The notes under the pieces were generated by a model. The model did not search any database, had not been told where the DNA came from, and was given only the letters and a program-made list of their open reading frames with translations. From Fremontodendron californicum (lineage: Eukaryota > Streptophyta > Magnoliopsida > Malvales > Malvaceae), in assembly GCA_030761205.1 (NCBI GenBank), contig JAULJL010000015.1, positions 13,273,501 through 13,337,500 of the forward strand: DNA of 64,000 nt, in the 5' to 3' direction. The position numbers and the translations under genes were made by a program. Shown here one piece after another: positions 10,597 through 20,759 of the stretch (positions are counted from its first letter, which is position 1; every line of letters starts with the position of its first letter).

Positions 10597-11205
10597 ATGG
10601 ATGATATTCTCACAAGATTGCAGAAACGATTTCCTCATTTTCCTCGAAATATTTTACTGAAGCTTTACCAAGTTCGATTTGAAAGATTAAGAATGCTTAT
10701 GCACAAAGGGATTCCTGAAGACATACGTTGGATAATTGAAGCCAAGGTACGTGAAGATGAATATCTTCCTGTTTTGCATTTACCAGGTACAGGTAGAAGC
10801 ACTTTTGCAAAGAAGCGACGAGCAAAGCGCATGAGTTCAAATTGCCACAAATGTGCACGATGGACGTGCAATGGTAAATGTCGTTCTATTGGGATTCCGT
10901 CCTCTAATCGAGATGATAAAATTGAATTCATTAAGGATGGACTGAGTAAGGAGAATTTGGGTAATATCCAACTTTCTCTTGAGACGCATCCTAGTGGAGA
11001 CGTACAAAGAGAAATTCTTGATTTATGGCCGCAATTCCAAAGGGAATGGCAACATCTTGGGAATCTGATGTTAAAAGACCCTGTTTGCCAGCTTGTAAGA
11101 AAACTGGATGGGAAGCATATCCTCGACTCATATAAGGTGTTTAAGCCATTTCTGGACGTAAAACCAGAGGAAGATATGAGCCACAATCACAACTACAATA
11201 AATGA
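10597..11205 (+). CDS. Uncharacterised 202-aa ORF in the Athila-type element
   Basis: An intact intron-free frame begins MDDILTRLQKRFPHFPRNIL after a poly-T stretch. It is basic in its first half (LPGTGRSTFAKKRRAKRMSS) and has a compact cysteine motif, CHKCARWTCNGKC (CX2CX4CX3C, about residues 83-95), that could bind zinc. The second half is mixed, with DLWPQFQREWQHLGN, and ends MSHNHNYNK. It sits where pol would be, between gag and the LOG fragment. I do not recognise a family. It could be an accessory ORF of a non-autonomous lineage or a second captured host transcript. Absence of stops over 609 bp in AT-rich DNA argues that it is or recently was coding. Confidence 0.65.
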   Translation: MDDILTRLQKRFPHFPRNILLKLYQVRFERLRMLMHKGIPEDIRWIIEAKVREDEYLPVLHLPGTGRSTFAKKRRAKRMSSNCHKCARWTCNGKCRSIGIPSSNRDDKIEFIKDGLSKENLGNIQLSLETHPSGDVQREILDLWPQFQREWQHLGNLMLKDPVCQLVRKLDGKHILDSYKVFKPFLDVKPEEDMSHNHNYNK

Positions 11206-11494
11206 CTTCTCAGCTTTTGGTTTGATTTGCAATAACTTCATTTCGGTTTAATTTACGTGTTGTTCGATTTGTGTAATTATTCTCGTTTTTTTTTTGCATT
11301 GGTCTTTTACGGTTGATTTTTCTTCTCTTTTTTATTTTCTTCCTGAAATCACGCAAAAATCTTTTGTTAGGTTAACATTTTCTTCTGACAGGTCAAATAC
11401 ATTTTCGGCGACATTATTACTCTTGTCTGATTCACTACTCAGTCTTCTATATATTACACCATGTACTCATTCTCTTTCAGGCACTCAAAAAAAA

Positions 11495-12004
11495 ATGAAA
11501 AGTACTTCGTCCCAGCGCATTGAAAAAATTTGTGTCTTTGGAGGTGCTTATCCAGGGAAAAATAAATATTCGCTGATGAAGCCATAAGAGTTGGAGTAAT
11601 ACTTGCCCAACAAAAGATTCAGTTGATTTATGGAGGCAGTAGTACGGGTTTAATGGGAGCAGTCGCTACAGCAGCACACGTCGGAGGAAGTCCAGTTCTA
11701 GGAATCGTGCCAAAACTATTCACAGATTTTTGTGGACCTACCGTGGGTAAGGAAATACAAGTCTGGAGTATCCCTGAACGGATGACAATCATGTACCATT
11801 CTGCCGATGCATTCATTGCTTTACCAGGAGGTCTGGGTACATTGGAAGAAATAGCTTGCGTGGCTTCTTGGTCATCTTTGGTCACAAATAAGAAACCCAT
11901 TGGTTTGCTTAATATTAATGGTTATTTTAGTAATTTGCTTTCATATTTAGATAATGCTGTGGAAAATGGATTCATGTTTTCAGAGGCAAGGAGAACCATA
12001 ATTT
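11495..12004 (+). pseudogene. Captured LOG-type cytokinin riboside phosphoribohydrolase, frameshifted and truncated
   Basis: Two frames together encode most of a LOG protein, which releases active cytokinin bases from their riboside 5'-monophosphates. Frame 1 begins at the ATG at 11,495 and gives RIEKICVFGGAYPGKN. A one-base shift near 11,567 leads to the second frame: AIRVGVILAQQKIQLIYGG, GLMGAVATAAHVGG, then ADAFIALPGGLGTLEE, which holds the family's PGGxGTxxE nucleotide-binding motif, and KKPIGLLN. It stops after EARRTII, where LOG proteins normally run on some 20-40 residues, and the 3' LTR starts three bases after the stop codon. Plant LOG genes usually have several introns and none is seen here, so a spliced transcript was probably captured. 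Probably inactive. Confidence 0.88.
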
Positions 12005-12007
12005 AAA

Positions 12008-13491
12008 TGACCATTCTCGATCAAAATGGTCTTTTTCAGGTACGTAATGTAGGCCGAGGTTCGAGGTACTGAAAGAAAAGATAAATAGGCCCAAACATGT
12101 GTTTAAGGTGATCAAATCAAGGATTATTTCATGAGGAGGATTCTTTTCGAAACATTTGTCTTTTCTGAGCCTTCTCGTGTAATTATATAGTTTTTAGTTA
12201 TGTTTTATTATTGTTTTGTGTCAAATACGAGTTCTTATTGCTTAGTCTACTTGTGTTTATGATCTTTTATATTTTTATGTAATTTGGTGTTTTTCACGAG
12301 TTTCTTTGAGTGATTTCAGATTACTAGGTTAAATCAAGAATTAAGGGCAAATCCAATTCAATTCCAGTTCCGACACCTTTTGCCATATCAGCTATATCTG
12401 GAGTTTCACTGAAGCATTAAGGCTGAAATTTTTACAGTGCATAGTCAAGAGGCATATCTATCTTTTTCATGTTTTACACTTCTTGAAACGGAGTCGTTTT
12501 CCCTAGCGAAATCAACCATCAAGCTGGCTGATCAGAATTGTCATACAATATGACGAAAATTGTTAGAAAAATGCACCCACCTATTATACCTACCTTTGAA
12601 ATTTATAAAGCTTGTCTCTTGTCATTTAGCTCTCCAAAATGTGTATAAATAGAGGGCCTTGGATGAGTATTATTGTACATTGGTAGGATATTAGCCATTG
12701 TAATAAAATTCTCTAAGTTTTCTTTTTCTTTTCTTTCTCTAGTTTTCTTTTTCTTTATTTACTTATGTTTCTTACATTTCTTTTCATTTTATTCATATCT
12801 AGTATGTGTTGCTAATCATATTGTTGAGGTGATGAGGTGAAGCTTTTGGTAAATGCTAAGGTTAGTCTCTTAAACATGAGCTAAAATGAATCATCATTTA
12901 TAAACACTAGTATAGATAATATTTTCTTTTGGTTTAAAATCATACTTGCAAAGTAGGGATCTTGATTCATTATTGACAATGAAAATGGCACAGTAAATGC
13001 TTGGTTTCATAACCTTGATTTGTTGTAGACATATACCTTGGCATAAGGAATGCTTGGACTCTTTTTATGAGTTTTGAGGACACCAAATGAACATAATATT
13101 ATATGCTATGGACGTTGGACAATTTGGACCGAATTGCTAAACCTTCCGATTGGAATCTCCCTTATGTGTGAATTTCAATTGTGTAATAAAATAAGATTAA
13201 TCTTAGCATAACACCAAGAGTGGATTCTCTAACCTCAACATCTTTTCTTATTGTTTTTTTATATCTTGTTTAATTTCTTTTATGTTATTTTGTTTATTTT
13301 GTTCTCTAATATCTTGTTTATCTTGTTTTGTTATTGATTCCCTAATATCTTGTTTACTTTCTTTTTCTTATATATTTATAAACTTATACTTACTAATACG
13401 CTTCCCTGTGGTTCGACCTCGGACACCCTAGAATTTATTACTTGAACATAACCTGCACTTGGGTTTACAACTCTTAATTGAGTCTCCATCA
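12008..13491 (+). repeat. 3' LTR of the Athila-type element
   Basis: 1,484 bp, matching the 5' LTR except for about 14 base changes and one 181-bp deletion. The TATA box is at 12,644-12,651. There is no clear polypurine tract before it: LOG-derived sequence runs up to the LTR start. Confidence 0.9.
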
Positions 13492-13600
13492 GATGCCAAC
13501 ATAAGACAAGTGCTTTCATGATGAGGCAATAGAACTACATGCATATTCCTCAATGCTTGTCGACATGCTTTTAAAGGTAACCAATCTCATCCTCAAAACC
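13492..13600 (-). other. Interrupted internal sequence of the minus-strand gypsy element
   Basis: Short region after gag on the minus strand. Its frames contain several stops. It is cut at 13,491 by the nested element. Confidence 0.4.
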
Positions 13601-15127
13601 CGTGGCGAAGAAACCGATTTATGGCAATGCGGATTTCCATTGTTCGACTAGTTCTGGAGTCAAAATGCCATCATGGACCAGACCTTCAATCTTTTCCTTC
13701 AGTGTCTGCATCTTTCAGTTGAATGTCCAATTGCCCCCATGTGATACTCACACTTGCTGTTTGGGTCATAACTCCTTGCTGATGGGTTTGGAGCTGTTTT
13801 CAAAGGCACAGGGATGAGGTATCGGTTCCTCATTAGTAATTGCAACAGGTCGAAGATTGGGTTGAAAACTTCTCTTGGTTGCCCCTCGGTCATTTCTGGG
13901 AAGCAGGCCTTGTTGCAAGGGCTGGCATAGGATGATGTGTTTGAATATCTGGAAGGTAAGGATAATGACTTGAAGAGACATTGGTAGAGTAACATGATTG
14001 ATATGGAGAGACCCGGGATACGGAATGAATTCTCCCATAGCCTGGACATGTTCCTCATTCCTTTCAGGTGTCTCGCTTCTCTCGGCATTGGATGTCTCAT
14101 CTCCTTCGAGTTTTTCGTTCTTGATAGCATTTTCAATCATCTCTCCTGAGGTTACCATATCTGCAAAACTCTTTGTGGCATTTCCAACGAGTCTATCATA
14201 GTACGGAGCGTGCAGTGTATTCACAAAAAAGACAGTAATTTCTTTTTGAGTCAAAGCCGGTCGTACTTGGGTGGCCATGTCCATCCATCTCTGAGCATAT
14301 TCTTTGAAGCTCTCAGTGGCCTCTTTCCCCATATTTTGCAAGGTCAACCTATCTGGTGCCATGTCGATCATGTGCTTATACTGAGTCTTGAAAGCTTTTG
14401 CCAGATCTTTCCAAGAACGGATACAGACCCGATCCAACTGATTATACCATCTCGCAGTCGATCCTGTTAGACTGTCTTGGAAGCACTGGATTAACAGCTT
14501 GTCATTGTTGGTGTAGCCAGCCATTTTCAGACAAAACATCATGATGTGGATTGACGGACATTTCGATCCGTCATACTTTCCAAATTCAGGGACCTTGAAT
14601 TTTGGCGGAATCAACAAATCCGGGACTAAGCTGAGCTCATTTGGATCCGTATTCCCGAAAATGTCTATTCCTTCTATGGCTTTGAGTCTCTCTTCAAACA
14701 GATCATACTTTTGTTGCACCTCTGTGTCTTCCACTTGCTTTGCCACACGTTTTTTCAGCTTTTCTTGTTTTAGTGAACCATCTTGGCTTGGAATAACAAC
14801 CGAGTCTGAGGGGTGAAATTTCGAGTTCAGTTGAAATTGTCCTTGGCCTCGTTGACTCGATAGGTGAATCGGGTCTTCGTTGTCATTTACTCGAGGTTGA
14901 GGTTCTCCCCTTATGATCGATCCTTCAGCAACCCATTTTCCTCGGGTCAGCCTAGTCATCATTTCAATCATCTTGTCTATTTGCTCGCGTGACTCCTCTT
15001 GAGATTTGGTTATCTGTTCTCGTATTTCTTGCTGAGACCTGGCTAACTGTTCTTGTAATTCTCTCTGTGCTCTTTCCACTCTATCCATTCTATTTTGTTC
15101 ATCCTCCATGGTTCCGGCCTGTGTCAT
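13600..15127 (-). pseudogene. Decayed Gag of a Ty3/gypsy element
   Basis: The main minus-strand frame (15,127 to 13,766, 453 aa) opens MTQAGTMEDEQNRMDRVERA, followed by a Gln/Glu-rich coiled coil (about residues 10-65). A retrotransposon Gag core follows (about 190-320) with LTGSTARWYNQL, WKDLAKAFKTQYKH, ATESFKEYAQRWMDMA and FFVNTLHAPYYDRLVG. From about 13,990 the homology hops between frames. The neighbouring frame supplies SYDPNSKCEYHMGAIGHSTE and the C of the knuckle, so small indels have broken the C-terminus. The final piece, ending near 13,600, reads LKEKIEGLVHDGILTPE in another frame. Pol is not seen downstream, where the Athila-type element is inserted. The gene is non-functional as it stands. 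Confidence 0.85.
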
Positions 15128-16693
15128 AGAGGTACGTAGTGAATCTTATACCTCTGATTTGGGAGATAAATCTTTTCAAAGTTTTCAAAGCTAAGCCGAC
15201 TTCCTTTTTTTTTCAAGTGTGCTTCATGATGCATGAGCTATGAATGCCGTGAATGTAACACGATGCCCATATGATGCATGTAAAGAATAAACAAATTAAT
15301 GCATGAGCATATACAATGAGTGACCATGTATGTCACGAAGGCAAGACCTTATTGTAATGAATGTAATCACGATGTCGATATGATGCATGTAAAGAATAAA
15401 TAAATTGATATACTGGTATATACGGAGAACGATCATGTATGTCACTAATGTATTCTACAATGAATGACAATGCATGTTATGATTGCAATATGATGCGAAT
15501 TTGATTTGTCTAAAGAATAAACAAATTAATGCATGAATATATATAGAAAACTATTCATGATTTGGACTGAACTTGATCATTCAATAATTTTATTGCACAA
15601 ACTTTGCCCCCAAATTCAATCCGCAAAATTTTTTTGTTTTTTTTTTAAACACATTTTTTTCGTAAAAATAAAAATATTATTTAAAAAAACTAATTTTTAT
15701 GAAAAACTTTTGTGGTAGTGGGTCTTATTATGGCACAAATGTCCAAGTATTTATTCAACACTACCGGTTTGCAATTCTCATTTAATCAACAACAAGTGTC
15801 TATGCGGTTTATCAAATGAGATTATTATCACCGTGAAATCAAAAATACAATTATAAATGTAAATGCTTTATGTACAAGTGCATCAATGCATGAAATGTAC
15901 GAGATGTACGGAAAGAAAGAATTTTCATATTTACAAATTCAAAAAAAAAATAACGAACATTTTCCCCGACGGTATCAACTTATTTAAGCATCACGGTGCC
16001 TTCGGGGCGAAAAATGAAACTAAATTGCGGGTAGCACGATGTGCGTTCATCATTACCCGATTTACAGTTCTTGTTCGGAATGTAAACAAATAGCGAAAGA
16101 TCACCATGTTCCTTCCAAAATTCGAGGATATCCGATCGAAAATTCGATATTGCTCTACTCAAGTTCACTACATGAGGTTGAGTTAGGTTCTAAAAGGCTC
16201 CAAATTGCTCCTTACTGTCGCCCGTGAAGGCTAGTAAGGCATCCCGATTTAAACGGGTTCAATTTGTTGGAGTATATTTTCCAGGCTTATGCGGAGGTTA
16301 TTACCTTACGAAAGCGTAGGTACTTTATTACTCCGAAAGTGTTTCGCTAGCCCGTGCGGAGGTTATTGCCTCTCGAGAGCGTAGGTACTTTACTTTCACC
16401 TAAAGGGATAAAGCTCGGGTATAGAGCTTACGTATGAAATGCATGTGTCCGTATATGAGAATTAACGGACAAACCTTCGACTACTTGTTTACGACTCTTT
16501 ATTCTAAACACTCCGTGATTAAAAAAATAATAATGAATAAAAAAAATTAACAAATATCATAATGTAATTGCAAGCAAAATAAAAATAAAGAAAGAAAGAA
16601 AATAAAGAGTATTAAAATTAAATACCGATTAAATCCATTAATTCGAGATTTTAAAATAACACTTGATCAATTTGTGGCTCGACTCTCAAAGGT
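15128..16693 (-). other. Long untranslated leader of the minus-strand gypsy element, with tandem repeats
   Basis: 1.57 kb between the primer-binding site and gag with no credible gene. It holds three spaced copies of ATGATGCATGTAAAGAATAA and variants (about 15,270, 15,377, 15,498). It also has two copies of a GCGGAGGTTATT...GCGTAGGTACTTTA unit (about 16,293-16,325 and 16,358-16,391). Such long repeat-bearing leaders are common in Tat/Ogre-like elements. Confidence 0.6.
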
Positions 16694-16710
16694 TCCCAGT
16701 GGAGTCGCCA
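16694..16710 (-). promoter_or_regulatory. tRNA primer-binding site of the gypsy element
   Basis: On the minus strand TGGCGACTCCACTGGGA follows the LTR end by three bases. It resembles the Ogre/Tat primer site usually assigned to tRNA-Arg and fixes the element's direction and 5' LTR. Confidence 0.75.
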
Positions 16711-16713
16711 AGC

Positions 16714-18454
16714 TGTCATAACTGTTTTTTCAGACCGCTAGTGACAAATTTGAAAACTCAAAAAATGGAGTCGCCACCAATCTTTTTTTGCTAGGTGTGA
16801 TTGGCCACCTATTAGAACCGGTTTTAGTAAAATATTTTAAAATTAATTTAAAACATTTTATAAAACCAATTTCGAAGTCCGCGCTTTGAACCAGAGAGAA
16901 AACAAAATCGGGTTCGGGAGTCGGTTACGTGCGGGGAAGGATTAGCACCCCCGCAACGCCCGTTTAGAAAACGGTACCATTTAATCACGTGTTATCTTAA
17001 ATCTCGATTTAATGGACTTGACATCACTATTTAAAAAATAATTCTCTTTTATTTTCATTTTATTTTCAAAAGCATGTTTATTATTGTTTTTGAATTTTTT
17101 GAGCTGTTATTATTTTTTTTCAAAAACGAAAGTGAACATAAATTTGTTATCGAAAATACTCGCTAAATATTCGCTAAATATTCCCGACACTCTCGGTGGT
17201 ATTTAACGAGATCTTCTCACCTCAAGACATCTCAGGAATCACAACCGTGATATCCTTCGAATTCCGTCGTCGGCAATTTACATCCATTTTTATTTAAATG
17301 TGTATGATGCGAATATTTAAATATCGGATGCATACGACTTAGCATATAACTATAAAATTAAACATGCCAATCATAATATTAAAAACGAGCATGGCAAAAT
17401 ATCGAGCGCATAAACATTCACTATTTTATTCATTTTTTTTGTTTTTGATTATTTCCATTTTTTTAAAACGAAAACGAATTTTTGTATCGAGCATGTCGCT
17501 AAATACTCCCACCACTCGTGGTGATATTTAACGAGATTCTCTCACCTCAAGATATCTTAGGAATCACTACCGTGACGTCCTTCGAATTCCGTCGTCGGTT
17601 ATTCGCATTTATTAAAATCTTTTTTTTTAAAGTTAAAATGCTTTTAATAATTATTTTCGAAATAAAAGAAATTATCTATGTAAGAATAATTCTCGAACCA
17701 TTCCGATATTTTCGATAATGTTTTGATTATTATTCTTACTCGGACCATTTCAAAGAACGATTGATACTCCGACCATCCCGAGAAAGAAATCCGTTTTTAG
17801 AAAATTTTATTTACCGAAGATAATTTTAAAAGACACGTATTAACTAAAAATATATATTTTTATAATTTTAAAATTGAAATCGAATAATAAAAAAATGTCG
17901 AATGCTGGACAAAAATAAATAAACAAAAATAGTAATATAAATAAATGAGGAAATTAAAACCATACTTGAAAAATATCGAGAATCAGAAATTTAAAATGCC
18001 GGACTTGATCTTCGTAAAGCTCTTTGCTCGTTCTCGACTACCTGGGATTTTTTTGGTGGGTTCCTCTTGGGGGGATCTGAATCGGTGGGGGTGGGGGTCT
18101 CCTTCCCTTTTTTTTTTTTGGTTGGTTTTAGACCTGGGGGTTTTTATGAAGGATGGTTGAGTGTTTGGGGGTTGAGGGGTTGGTGGAGGGGAGGTGGGTG
18201 CAGGGTAGGGGGTTGCAGGGTTGGTGGTGGCGTGTGGGGGAGGGTGTGCCGTGTGGGAGGGGTTGTCGGGGTGGCAGAGGGGTTGTCAGGTGGCTAGGGT
18301 TAGGTTAGGGTTTTGGCAGGTTAGGTTGGGGTAGGGTTTGGGGAAATGGGCCCGAAAATTGGGCCTGGTTTGGGCCTGAAAATTGGGCTTGGTTTGCCAA
18401 TTGGCTGTGCAAATGGCCCGGGTCGGATTCCGATCCGACCCGGGCAAAAATTGG
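16714..18454 (-). repeat. 5' LTR of the minus-strand gypsy element
   Basis: The minus-strand LTR ends at 16,714 (...TGACA) beside the primer site. Its outer end is about 18,454, where CCCGGGCAAAAATTGG matches the inside edge of the left LTR start, but the terminal TGTTGTAGACACC is missing, so the outermost bases are lost. It shares the GTTCGGGAGTCGGTTACG block with 1,351-1,560. Inside, about 120 bp (CGCTAAATA, GGTATTTAACGAGAT, TTCGAATTCCGTCGTCGG) is duplicated at 17,172-17,281 and 17,497-17,607. Positions 18,060-18,335 are extremely G-rich and 18,345-18,410 repeat a GAAAATTGGGC unit. Confidence 0.65.
18060..18335 (+). repeat. G-rich low-complexity tract in the LTR
   Basis: Dense runs of three to six G (GGGGGTTGAGGGG, GGTGGAGGGGAGGTGGG and similar) end in TAGGGTTAGGTTAGGGTTTT. 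Reading frames over it are Gly/Trp/Val low complexity and are not taken as genes. Several segments fit G-quadruplex patterns on the plus strand. Confidence 0.75.
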
Positions 18455-18545
18455 TTATTACATATCTTATCTCATTAAATTTGAGGATAATTTTTATAGT
18501 AGATATAGATAGGTTATAGATAATACTATTGAATGAACCTATGAT

Positions 18546-19470
18546 CTATGTTACATGGACTTTGGTACGAGTATCCAATACGGGTATGTATCTAAGAGTC
18601 AGACTCGTCATTTAGTCAAAGTTTTGGACTCGCGGAGTCAGCTAAAAAGTGTCCAAAAATAGGATACGGGTACGTGGATACTTTATATAAATATATTAAA
18701 AATATATATAAATATAATTTATTGTGTAAATAATTTTTTCCCTATTTTCTCCTAACTAGAAAGCAAAAATAAAAAAACTTTATTTAAATATCTTGATACT
18801 CAAATTTAATTTTTCTTAGTATTAATTTTAAATATTTTAACTTTAGTAAACCCAAATCTTTCAAATTGGAGTTAATTTTATATAATCACAACAGCCCAAA
18901 TATATAAAAAGTTCAAGATAACAACCTTTTGTCTTTTTTGACCGGATAAAGATTAATTGTTTTGACTTTTGTTAAATGAATGGGTTGTGATCTGTGAGCC
19001 TAAAAGTTTTGAAACCAAGTTAAAAGAATAAAAGAAAAACCTAATTTATCATTATACCCATTAGATCATTCCACCCTTTCTTTTCTGCTTCTTCTTCCAG
19101 CGGCGCCTCACAATATCATTGCAAAGAGCATATTGCTTTTGTCTTAACTTGAAAATTGAAATATTTCTATCTCTCGTTTCTCTCTCCTTAAAAGATTTAG
19201 TTGCATAAATAAGTCTATCCATTTCTTCTTCTTTTTTCTATCTAAGCTACGACGTTGTAGAAGTTCGGAAACCCAGATCTCATTAGCAACGTTTAGTCTA
19301 GCAATGTCCCTCCTTGCAACCCCTCTTTCTTAAGCTTTGATTTTTGAAGTGTGAAGAAGCCGAACCCAAATGTACAATGATGAGTCCGACACATATATCG
19401 TGTCGATACCCGTGTCGTATCGTGTCGACACGGGTATGATATCCTAAAATACCGAGTCCATGTAACAGAG
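18546..19470. mobile_element. Long MITE-like element of the CTATGTTAC family, 8-bp target duplication
   Basis: The ends form imperfect terminal inverted repeats: CTATGTTACATGGACT on the left, and the complement of CTCTGTTACATGGACT on the right. They are flanked by the direct repeat CCTATGAT at 18,538-18,545 and 19,471-19,478. The subterminal parts carry GTATCC/GTGTCGACACGGGTA words shared with the shorter copies at 30,309, 31,188 and 54,617. At 925 bp it is five times their length. The middle (about 18,900-19,370) is unrelated to them. An 8-bp duplication suggests a hAT-like transposase. Confidence 0.8.
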
Positions 19471-20176
19471 CCTATGATGACATAATAGGTAAAATTTATA
19501 TAACAAATTTTCTTCCATTTTAAACTTCCTCAAATATTACCCACACAACAAAAGTGTTTTTTTGATAAATAAGAAAAGAAGTTAAACTATTATTTTATAT
19601 ATATATATATATATAATATTAGAGGGAAAAAAAGTTGAAACTTAAAATTCCTATTTCTCTTGGACTTTGACTTTATCCAAATGCACCAAAGAAACTACCA
19701 ATTAACTTCATGGTGTACCATAAGTAATGAATATTGACTGGCTGGCTAGCTAGCCTGTTGATAATAAATTATAAAGGAGGATCAATTTTTTAAATTCAAG
19801 ATTGATATTTTAATAAATTATCGTTAAATTTAATAATATTATTGCACTCATCGTGCACATAAAATTTTAAATTAATTCGATATCAATATTTTATCGATCA
19901 AAAATATCGTTTTTACATATATTTAATGGTTAAATTTTTTACATCAAATAAATCGATAAATATTTTTAATTTATTCAAAATTTGACGTGTACAATTTATA
20001 TGAATAAAGCATAAAATAAAACAATCAAATTTAACGAACATAATATTATATAAAAATTAATAAAAACATATAAAATTAAATTAATTTTACACTGTTTCTA
20101 AACTTATAAACTTTTGGCAATGCTTAAACTATTAATCAAAATCATATATAAATACAAAAGGCATATGAAACTTTTG
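19471..20176. other. AT-rich intergenic DNA
   Basis: No gene seen. Contains a (TA)n tract near 19,598-19,616. Confidence 0.6.
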
Positions 20177-20620
20177 CTAATCCTGCCATAAATAACCGTA
20201 AGTGTTTTCTTCCTCAAAGAGAACTCCACCACCATACAACTGTGAGTAATCAATGTTACAAAATTCAAACTCGCCGGTTGCAAATTCGTCATCCATGTAC
20301 CATGCAATTGTTTCGTCAACCGACGGTAAGCAGTTAGGTGTCATCTCCGCCACCATTTCAGGCCAACAGTACTGCTGGAAGCCATCGATGTTGAGTTCTT
20401 CAGTTTGTTCCAATCTATCATCATCTGAATCAGCGTTCAATTCATTTTCTATGGCACCAACTATCTGTTTTACCCTATCTTTTTCAAACACCTCCTTCTC
20501 CGTCGACGACTCCTCCGCCTCTAGCAGCAGTTCCCTAAGAAGTGCTGCATCAGTTTCAGAAACTTCTAATTCTTCAATATCAATAGCTTCTAACATTTCA
20601 GATGAAGCTGCTGAGGCCAT
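20177..20620 (-). CDS. Small acidic protein, function unknown
   Basis: An intact single-exon frame of 147 aa. The start MASAASSEMLEAIDIEELEV has a good ATG context (AAATGGC on the minus strand). The protein is strongly acidic, with a likely helical first half (ETDAALLRELLLEAEESS, then EKDRVKQIVGAIENEL). The second half is rich in aromatic and acidic residues: EETIAWYMDDEF-like DETIAWYMDDE, CNIDYSQLYGGG, and the end YGYLWQD. Such acidic/aromatic endings can act in transcription activation, but no DNA-binding domain, signal peptide or membrane segment is visible. A TATA-like TTATTTAAG lies about 75 bp upstream (near 20,693-20,702). I do not recognise the family. Codon use and the absence of stops support a real gene. 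Confidence 0.7.
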   Translation of the reverse strand: MASAASSEMLEAIDIEELEVSETDAALLRELLLEAEESSTEKEVFEKDRVKQIVGAIENELNADSDDDRLEQTEELNIDGFQQYCWPEMVAEMTPNCLPSVDETIAWYMDDEFATGEFEFCNIDYSQLYGGGVLFEEENTYGYLWQD

Positions 20621-20759
20621 TTCTGAGAAGAAATTGGATAAAGGAGATATGAAGAAAAAAAGTATTGGTGAGGTTGCAGGGCAAAGCTATGGACTTAAAT
20701 AATGGGGGTGAAGAATCGAGATTAGGCTTTTTTTTTTAAAAAAATTTATTTTAAAGTAG

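Larger units (their letters stand above)
6878..13491 (+). mobile_element. Athila-type Ty3/gypsy retrotransposon, non-autonomous, carrying host LOG sequence
   Basis: Two direct LTRs (6,878-8,542 and 12,008-13,491) begin TGACCA and end TCCATCA. They bracket an Athila-like primer-binding site (8,549-8,566, TGGCGCCGTTGCCGGGGA), a gag ORF, an unknown 202-aa ORF and a truncated LOG copy. I see no protease, reverse transcriptase, RNase H or integrase, so mobility would depend on proteins from another element. By eye the LTRs differ at about 14 of 1,484 aligned positions, which suggests a fairly young insertion. The flanks TTAAA and GATGC are not a target-site duplication, so a flank has changed or the element arose by recombination. 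It interrupts the minus-strand gypsy element. Confidence 0.88.

Noticed and set aside
18067..18297. Plus-strand 76-aa frame rich in Gly, Trp, Val
   Set aside because: It is a translation of the G-rich LTR tract; low complexity, no family resemblance.
18290..18320. Telomere-like TAGGGTTAGG repeats
   Set aside because: Only two or three imperfect units in a G-rich LTR; not an interstitial telomere array.
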